Assembly (NCBI GenBank): GCA_009869945.1
Contig: WIXG01000029.1
Span: 310,001 to 374,000 of the forward strand
Length of the DNA stretch: 64,000 nucleotides
Direction of reading: 5' to 3'
Origin: Mesaphorura yosii
Lineage: Eukaryota > Arthropoda > Collembola > Poduromorpha > Tullbergiidae
A program made the translations under genes and the position numbers. The notes under the pieces were generated by a model that was not told the DNA's origin, ran no database searches, and was given only the letters and a program-made list of their open reading frames with translations. Numbering within the stretch: position 1 is the stretch's first letter; each line of letters opens with the position of its first letter. Of this stretch, positions 57,421-64,000 are shown piece by piece.

Positions 57421-59311
57421 TTTGCTTAATTCCTTCAGGCACCAAGATCCACTTATGAATGTATCTCGAAGTATTTCAGCTGCAATTGTATTTCTAATCC
57501 CGAACTTTCGAACAAATTAGGAGAAACTGAACTTGTAGTTCAGTGCGACTCGACTATGATAAACCCTCGCTTACAATGAACGATTGTCTAGGAATAATTT
57601 GTCGATGAGTAATAAGTATAAAATAAAGTAACTATACAGTATGGCCTTCCATTGGGAGTTCATGCTTGCATATTTTTATTATTCATGAGCTAAAAATCAT
57701 TTCTGCAAACTCCTGCTAAGATACCGTGGAGCAAGCTGCTGTATGCGAAGCACTGGTACTACTGTCTCTGTTCTCTGCCAGTCTGCCACTCTCAACGTAT
57801 AACGCTCACGCGTACGTACGAAAAATTGGGTCTGTAGTTTTGTAGTTTTGGCATTTTTGGTCCGGTTACATGATTATGTTAAACCCATACAAATTCAATG
57901 AATAATTCAATGTTTATGTGCAAGACGTCTCTTGACTAATTATGTAATGAGCTATTTGACTGTAGAACGCTTGATTCACTACAGACACAAAGTTGTCCTT
58001 GAATCACATTCGCACGAGCGAATGGGCTTCACATTCCAGCATCATTTTTCAGACAATGAGACATGGGTGCCTACTACAATATTGCATTGTCGGAACAAAA
58101 CATTAGAATTGAGACACCGCACTGTCCACAATGTGAACAATTCGCAAAAAAGCTGACTGTCCACAAAACACGAGTCCACATTATGTTACAACATTTTATA
58201 CCAAAAACTGACGAAATGTTCCTGTTATTGTAGTTGAGTGTTGGAGTCATTCATGGCAATGGAATTTGATCAAAATAAGGGAGTGAAAGTACATCCAGGT
58301 GATAGTTGTTGCTCGTAGCTACTTGCATCAAAATTTGTCTCACATTCACAATGAAATTGCTTGGAATGAATGTCCGATAAACTTCAACATTACACATGAC
58401 GCCAGCGCTTCCAACTTCAACTGCAGTGAAACCGAAATGTATCGTGTTCTAGGAAATTGACAAGTCAGATTTTGTTCGTTTAAAGACTCAAATGTCAATA
58501 TGGTCTTGCGGAGATTAACTTCACCCTACTTCCTTCATTTCTTTACGCTGTCAACTTTTCAGTATCCACTCAATGAATCCTTAATCCTCATACTCTTCAG
58601 AGAGCTAAAAACTCTCCCAAAACAACTAAGCACTCTGGTTTGCTTGAGATCGCATTCTGTTTATACTGTGCATCCCCTGCTTCACCATTTCAGCAGAGAG
58701 TTACAGCGGTGGAATAAACCAAAGGAACACAACCTCAGCTCAATGGAAATGGAAACAGTTTTCCTCAAATGCTCTCACAGTCGCAGTGTGCAAGTACAAA
58801 GTACACTTCTCTGCACCGACCGACACTGTCGGTATTTATCGATTTCGCTGCTGCTGCGACTTTGACAGAACATCTCACGAGCAGAACTCGAGAACAACCT
58901 TTCCACACTTCTGCTTAATTAAATATTATCCAGTTTTGTACTATATTTCTCTTCTCGAATCTCGTTCTGCACTCCAGTCCACTCAGGTTCTCATTATTTA
59001 AATAAACGGCATTAAACAATAGTCCACAATTCACGCCCCTGCCGCTACATCAGCCGATATTTAACGCTGTTAATTAAAGATCATATTCGCATAGTCAAGC
59101 GTCAAGTCCGGATGTCATTCAATCTGACGCAGCTCAAGTGGACATTATGGATTAAAAGTGCACCAAGTTGTCACGCGAAGTCAACTTCTCAAATGTACTG
59201 GAAGTGATATCTCACGTGAGACGTGCCTATCGCTGATTCATCTGCAAAATTATATTGGCTGAGCGTGGATCTGGTATCGAGTGATTGGAACAAGATTTCT
59301 ACCCTGCGATT
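57421..59311. promoter_or_regulatory. Divergent intergenic region, GH31 (-) and SNX27 (+)
   Basis: A 1.9-kb spacer lies between two start codons facing away from each other, so it must contain both promoters and leaders. Open frames inside (for example 58500-58865) show no domain. I cannot point to a defined TATA or initiator element. Confidence 0.45.
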
Positions 59312-61502
59312 ATGGGTGACAGGAATCCAGATATGGGCCCAAAAGTGTTGAAAATATACAAAAGTGAGACCGGATTCGGATTTAATGTGCGTGGACAAGT
59401 CAGTGAAGGTGGGCAACTCCGATCTATCAATGGAGAATTATACGCGCCACTTCAACACGTCAGTGCAGTGTTGGAGAATGGAGCAGCACAATTAGCGGGC
59501 ATCAAGAAAGGCGACCGAATTCTAGAAGTGTACGTTCACAGTTTATGATGTATTTCTGGCTTGTGATAGAATCCAGTCTACCCAGTTAATTTATTTATTG
59601 ATTGTACAGGAATGGATGTAACGTCGAAGGAGCAACACATCGACAAGTAGTAGATCTAATCAAGTCCGGCGGTGATGTCCTGACACTGACCGTCATTTCG
59701 GTGTCGCTACAGGTCAGAATATTGTTTGGACGTTTTTTGGTACCACATATAATTGATATAATGCACCTTTTTAAAACACAACAGGAGGCAGAAAGGCTCG
59801 AGCCGAATGAAGAAACTACCAATTTCCCATCCTATGATTTCAGTGAAAAACGATCTCTGCCAATTTCGATTCCAGACTATCAGTATAAATACAATGAAAA
59901 AACTGGCGAAAGATATGTCGTGTACAATATTTACATGGCAGGGCGGCATCTTTGCTCTAGGCGTTATAAGGAATTCTCAAATTTAAGCGTGAATCTGAAG
60001 AAGGAATTCGCAGGGTTCAACTTTCCCAAGTTACCTAGTAAATGGCCGTTCGCGTAAGTTTCACTGCACGACTGTCGGAGAAGATCGGCTCGAATTAAAC
60101 TTAGCAATGTCGTCTTGCGTATAGGCTAAATGATCAACAATTGGACAGTCGAAGACGTGCTCTGGAACAATTTATTGAGAAAGTATGCGCAGTTCGTGTA
60201 ATTGCAGAGCATGACCTGATGCAGGAATTTCTAACTGATGATGATCAGGTGAGATACAGCCAATCCTCAGTCTTTAATGTCGACATCTTCATAAGTGTGA
60301 GCCGCAACATTTCTTTCAGACTTCGGCCAACAAAATTGATCTGAAAATCCTGCTTCCTAACCGTGAAGTAATCTCCGTCAGTGTGCAGAAGAATGCCAAC
60401 ACAGATGAAGTATACAAAGTTCTTGTCCATAAAATTAATTTGAACGCAGAATCTGTTCCGTACTTCGCACTGTACGAAATCGTCGAGTATAATTTTGGTG
60501 AGTTTCATTCAGTTACACTGATGTTACGTTCGTTCGCAATTGGTCATGGTTCATGTCTGGACTTTTGTACAGAAAGGAAATTAGCTCCGAATGAATTTCC
60601 GCACAATTTGTACGTACAAAACTACAGCACGGCGACATCAACGTGTCTATGTCTCAAAAAATGGCTATTCACTTTAACACGTGAGCTGAGTCTTTCCAGT
60701 GATGATCAAACGTCGACATACTTCTTTTGGCAGGTAAGGAATGGCGGCGGCAAGTATGCGAATGCAAACAAAATCATGTATCCGCTTCTGCTTAAATTCC
60801 AGGCAGTGGATGATATTAACCGTGGCCATATAAAAGCGGGAGACCGCCTTTATCAGCTAAAAGCACTCCAGGATGTCACAAGAAAACACGAATACCTAAA
60901 ATTAGTAAGACAGCTAGAAGGATATGGAAGTGTGGTGTTTCCGCACTGCGCATGTGATTCAAGAAAAGAAGGCCATGTAATTGCATCAGTTTCCGCGTCC
61001 AATTTTGAACTCCAAGCGTGCAAAGAAGATGGATCGCTTGAGGTACCAGTGCTCATTCATGATTAACACGTGGTTAAAGCACGTAACTGATCACTTGATG
61101 AACTTTTTCTCTAGTCACAAATAATAACCTTCGCGTGGTCTTCAATAATTCAATGGGACGTCGACGACGAAGGAATGGCGTTCGCGTTTCAGTACAAACG
61201 ACCAGACAAGCCGGCTCGATGGATAAAAATATTTACGACATACGTAAGCTCCCAGAAAACTAACGAAACATTCGCTAACTTGGTATTATTTTGAAGCTAA
61301 CCTGTGGTGATTATGATTTTTGTAGTTTCATTTTATGAATGATTGTTTCGAACGACTGAAAGAAGAAACGATTCTGTGTTCAAAAGACAAAAGTGGAAAC
61401 ACAATTTCCGTTGAGCAAGAGAGCCGACTGGATCAAGGTGACTCTTCTGACGACGGTAGCAATAAAAGTGAACGAGATGGTCCTAATCGAAACGGTAACT
61501 AA
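59312..61502 (+). CDS. Snx27: Sorting nexin 27 (PDZ-PX-FERM)
   Basis: Endosomal cargo adaptor that links PDZ-ligand receptors to retromer for recycling to the plasma membrane. Exons are 59312-59529, 59610-59712, 59785-60053, 60125-60248, 60320-60497, 60573-60733, 60803-61042, 61115-61243 and 61326-61502. Phases agree and give 532 aa (human about 541). The PDZ domain (about 11-106) has GFGF at 21-24 and the long loop [20 protein letters not shown], the retromer (VPS26)-contact hairpin. The PX domain (about 131-238) has RRYKEF (166-171), the PI3P-binding signature. The FERM-like module (about 240-500) includes [36 protein letters not shown] and [15 protein letters not shown]. The C-terminus after NDCFERL is a short hydrophilic Asp/Ser/Asn tail. 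Met at 59312 is chosen because it directly precedes the PDZ domain; the Gly-rich N-terminal extension of vertebrates is absent. Introns are 69-82 bp. Confidence 0.96.
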
Positions 61503-63476
61503 GTTTACTAGCTGCCGCTGTGGAATGCATTTATCAAAAACCGGACCCAACGTAATGGATTCAAGAGTTGACTACCCGAATTACTTGTTTTAGTCGTCTT
61601 TACTCAGGGCATACCGCCAAAATATTCCGCCATTGTTCCTGTTTACTACTTTACGTGCGTTAAATCCTATTAGCCTGGCATGAACCTTAATCTCCACAGT
61701 CATTACCTGAACAAGTTCATGAGAACAATTACGCAGATTGCAAATTAGGTAACCGATTTCCAAACGATCCAATCCCATATCTCAAATCATGCTGACTTTC
61801 GTGGATAGCCTTTGGATGTTGTCTCATTCTGTTGAATTCATTGATGTAATAATTCAATAATCGACGTGGCAGTAGTTCGTAGAAGTTAAACGCTCTCAAT
61901 TTACTAAGCGCGCCTACCGCATACAATCAACATGGGAAATCTCATTACGCCTATTAGATAGCATAGTCGCATTTGAATCTTGCATTGAATGCAATCAGTA
62001 GGTTTTCATGTTGGTAATCCGTAATCTCGATATTTTATGCATGCTAAGGATACAATATTCATGAAGGTAATGAAGGAGCTGCATAAACTCTATGCGAACA
62101 AGATGCTAATGATATACGTAACAAAAAGACTCTATTATTTTAAGAGCCGCGCCGCCAAAACTTCCTCATGACGAGCCCATCGCAGACATAATTAATTCCG
62201 ATAAGATTTAACTGAGCATGAACGCATGTATTTATTTATGTAAAGTGAACACTTTTTATAATCAGATTTGCACTCCTTCAAACTCTAATTTCCAGCACAA
62301 TCACAAGTTATCGCACGAGAAATGTTTGAATAAATGTTATCGATCTTGACGAGCAAAATTATTTGCAAGCAAATGAGCACAAACAAGTACAGGGCTGACA
62401 AAATTGGTGTCATAAACATTTTCTCATAAGTTTCTTGCTAATGTGAATGATGGGAGAAAGGTGGAGTGGACAAGATCTGAGGGTCATATCGGCTCGCATT
62501 CTGGGACGATGTTTCAGAAATGTGATCCAGCAGTCAGCGTCTTGATTTTCGCGAGATGCCCGCCTTGAAGGAGATTCCAGACACAGTTTTTGGGAAGAGT
62601 CAAACCAACAAATGCCCGCAGTACCGCCTCATGCATGACACTTTCATCCGGCTACGGTACTTGGTATACACGCTTCATTATGTGAGCGAGAGTCTTCTTT
62701 CAAGAGAAGTTTTTTAGCACACTGTCTCAGTCTTGCTGCGTACCTGTACATACACCAAGAACCAACGCAGCAGTTAGTACAGAATTGCTACTACCACTAC
62801 TACGCTATGATCACTGTTGTCTACCAACTCAAGCCACATGTGGAGGCAGTACCTAGTTAAGTGCGCACTGCTTACAATACGAAGCTGGGAGGGATTATCC
62901 TTGCTACGTGCAAAGCGTTGTAGAGATAAAGGGGGCGAGAGCACGAGACCACCATCAATAAACCTGCTGCCGTAACTTGCTATTTAATTAAATGTTTCAA
63001 CTTCGATCTAGCCTGGTCGGATTTATCGATTTTCTCAAAACTAGTAAACTGGGCATCATTTTTTAGCGTCCAAAAAGGATGAAATAATTGAGACACCACT
63101 CGAGAAGTCGCCAAGTTTTCACTTCGCTCTTTCAATCTATATCTAAAATTCTTTCAAAGTTTAATGAGAATTCTAATAGCCTTTTCAACTTTTCATGTAG
63201 CCTGAAGAAGCGACTCTGTGTTTAGATTTCTAGGTGCTAAATTGAAGTTTTTGCTCTTCTAAAGATTGCACAATTTGCTTGACTTTCCCTCACGTTCAAT
63301 AAATCTTCTTTGAACTAAGTAGAAATGGGGCCGGTGTTGATGCTTCTAATGATATAGAATGCTCCTGCCCGTGTCCAAGCGTATTTGCAGCAATACTCAG
63401 CGTTTACAACTTCAGCACACGGCTGTGATCGTGGTCACGATTTCTGTCATGAACTCCTTCCAAGGAACTTCTCCCA
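61503..63476. other. SNX27 3' UTR and spacer to RPP21
   Basis: The first clear plus-strand AATAAA after SNX27 is at 62329-62334, implying an 0.8-kb 3' UTR. On the minus strand two overlapping frames (61729-61926 and 61590-61778) look mildly coding (LLPRRLLNYYINEFNRMRQH, then LIGFNARKVVNRNNGG). They could be joined by a roughly 95-bp GT-AG intron, but I recognise no family. A 54-codon plus frame at 62556-62717 is likewise unassigned. Confidence 0.4.
61590..61926 (-). other. Unassigned minus-strand coding-like frames
   Basis: Two overlapping open frames of about 65 and 62 codons lie antisense to the SNX27 3' UTR. A donor at AATCG/GTTACC and an acceptor at CATGCCAG/GCTAAT would fuse them in phase, ending at a TAA just after LSKDD, and a possible upstream acceptor (GCGCTTAG) precedes KLRAFNFYELL. 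No homologue comes to mind and no start exon was found. It may be a small fast-evolving gene, a relic, or chance. Confidence 0.2.
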
Positions 63477-64000
63477 TCATAACTTGGTCCTTATATTTGG
63501 GGCACCAATAACCACTGCTTTCTCCTTAAGCTGAAATTTTGGATTCGTTGAAAACTTTTTCTGAGTGTCACACAATGTGCATGTTAAAATCTACACGTAC
63601 AAAAATTTAGAGTTCAGAAATGCATGTTCCCATTCGATTGTTCTGCTTTAAGCAATAATCTCATACTTGAATTGGAAAGCCGTGTCGCTTCTTGGACTTT
63701 CCTTTCGGGGACTTTCTTCTTTGAAGGCGATAAATTGCGTTCACTCCAGGGAGCAGAGCCGAGTTACACGTCTTGCATACGGAACGTTTCAACGAGTAAT
63801 CCCTAAAAATATATAATGCAAACGCTATGATCAGATAAAGTTGATGAAACGAATCAGTTGTTAATTGAAGTGATTCAAATTACAATTTTGCAGATGTCTT
63901 CTCCGCAATTGTTTTCATCACGCGTCCATAATTTTGTGCAATTCCTGGCAAAGCAGGGACCAATTTCAACATCTCCTCAGACGCCTTTAGAAAATAAAAA
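63477..64000 (-). CDS. Rpp21: RNase P/MRP subunit p21 (Rpp21/Rpr2 family), 5' part off-window
   Basis: Nuclear ribonuclease P protein subunit that helps process pre-tRNA 5' ends. Three minus-strand exons are visible: 63884-64000 (open to the edge), 63667-63802 and 63477-63590 (TGA). Donors are GTAATT and GTATGA; acceptors are ATATTTTTAG and TACGTGTAG. Phases match and about 121 aa are visible (human protein about 154). The first exon is the helical N-terminus (FLKASEEMLKLVPALPG, then YGRVMKTIAEKTSAKL). The second carries KRSVCKTCNSALLPGVN, the first CxxC and the 'LLxPG' turn, followed by a basic stretch RRKSPKGKSKKRH. The third carries LTCTLCDTQKKF, the second CxxC. Two CxxC pairs about 50 residues apart form the zinc ribbon of the Rpr2/Rpp21/SNM1 family. 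The gene converges on SNX27. Confidence 0.82.

Noticed and set aside
62556..62717. 54-codon plus-strand frame
   Set aside because: No recognised motif, and a stop lies a few codons upstream. Kept only as a note in the spacer entry.

Overview
The window is animal nuclear DNA, most likely from an arthropod of the pancrustacean type (springtail or crustacean rank; I cannot fix the species). The evidence is a complete seven-up/COUP-TF orphan receptor with arthropod-like DNA- and ligand-binding domains, GT-AG spliceosomal introns that are mostly 57-97 bp, AATAAA polyadenylation signals, and no bacterial-type gene packing. GC looks near 40 % by eye.

Layout, left to right. 1-14.85 kb has no gene I can support; it holds one orphan exon-like block (2069-2219), a degenerate 96-bp tandem repeat (8418-8660) and a short CpG-dense patch (about 11.17-11.30 kb). 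14.85-16.28 kb (+) is a small, divergent phospholipid-scramblase-family gene in five exons. 16.4-20.0 kb is the probable 5' flank of seven-up. 20.0-51.5 kb (+) is seven-up (svp, NR2F/COUP-TF): seven coding exons spread over 31 kb, with introns of 5.3, 7.8, 1.1 and 15.3 kb. Inside these introns sit a frameshifted minus-strand relic that looks like a MULE/FAR1-type zinc-cluster gene (34.8-35.5 kb) and a 103-bp foldback element with a clean 8-bp target duplication (47.7 kb). 52.76-57.42 kb (-) is a five-exon single-pass membrane protein with a glycoside-hydrolase-31 ectodomain (MYORG/SITS-binding-protein clade), tail to tail with svp. 59.31-61.50 kb (+) is a complete nine-exon sorting nexin 27 (PDZ-PX-FERM), divergent from the GH31 gene. 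63.48-64.0 kb (-) is the 3' three exons of an RNase P/MRP protein subunit of the Rpp21/Rpr2/SNM1 family, which runs off the right edge. Its exons are all short.

The genes do not form a pathway: a developmental transcription factor is flanked by compact housekeeping or trafficking genes. The contrast between svp (large, presumably enhancer-bearing introns) and its intron-poor neighbours is the main architectural signal. Points worth a second look are the mini foldback transposon, the altered GH31 catalytic signatures with a long regulatory-looking cytosolic tail, the Cys-rich C-terminus of the scramblase, the missing in-frame AUG at the 5' end of the svp frame, and the decayed zinc-cluster gene nested in svp.
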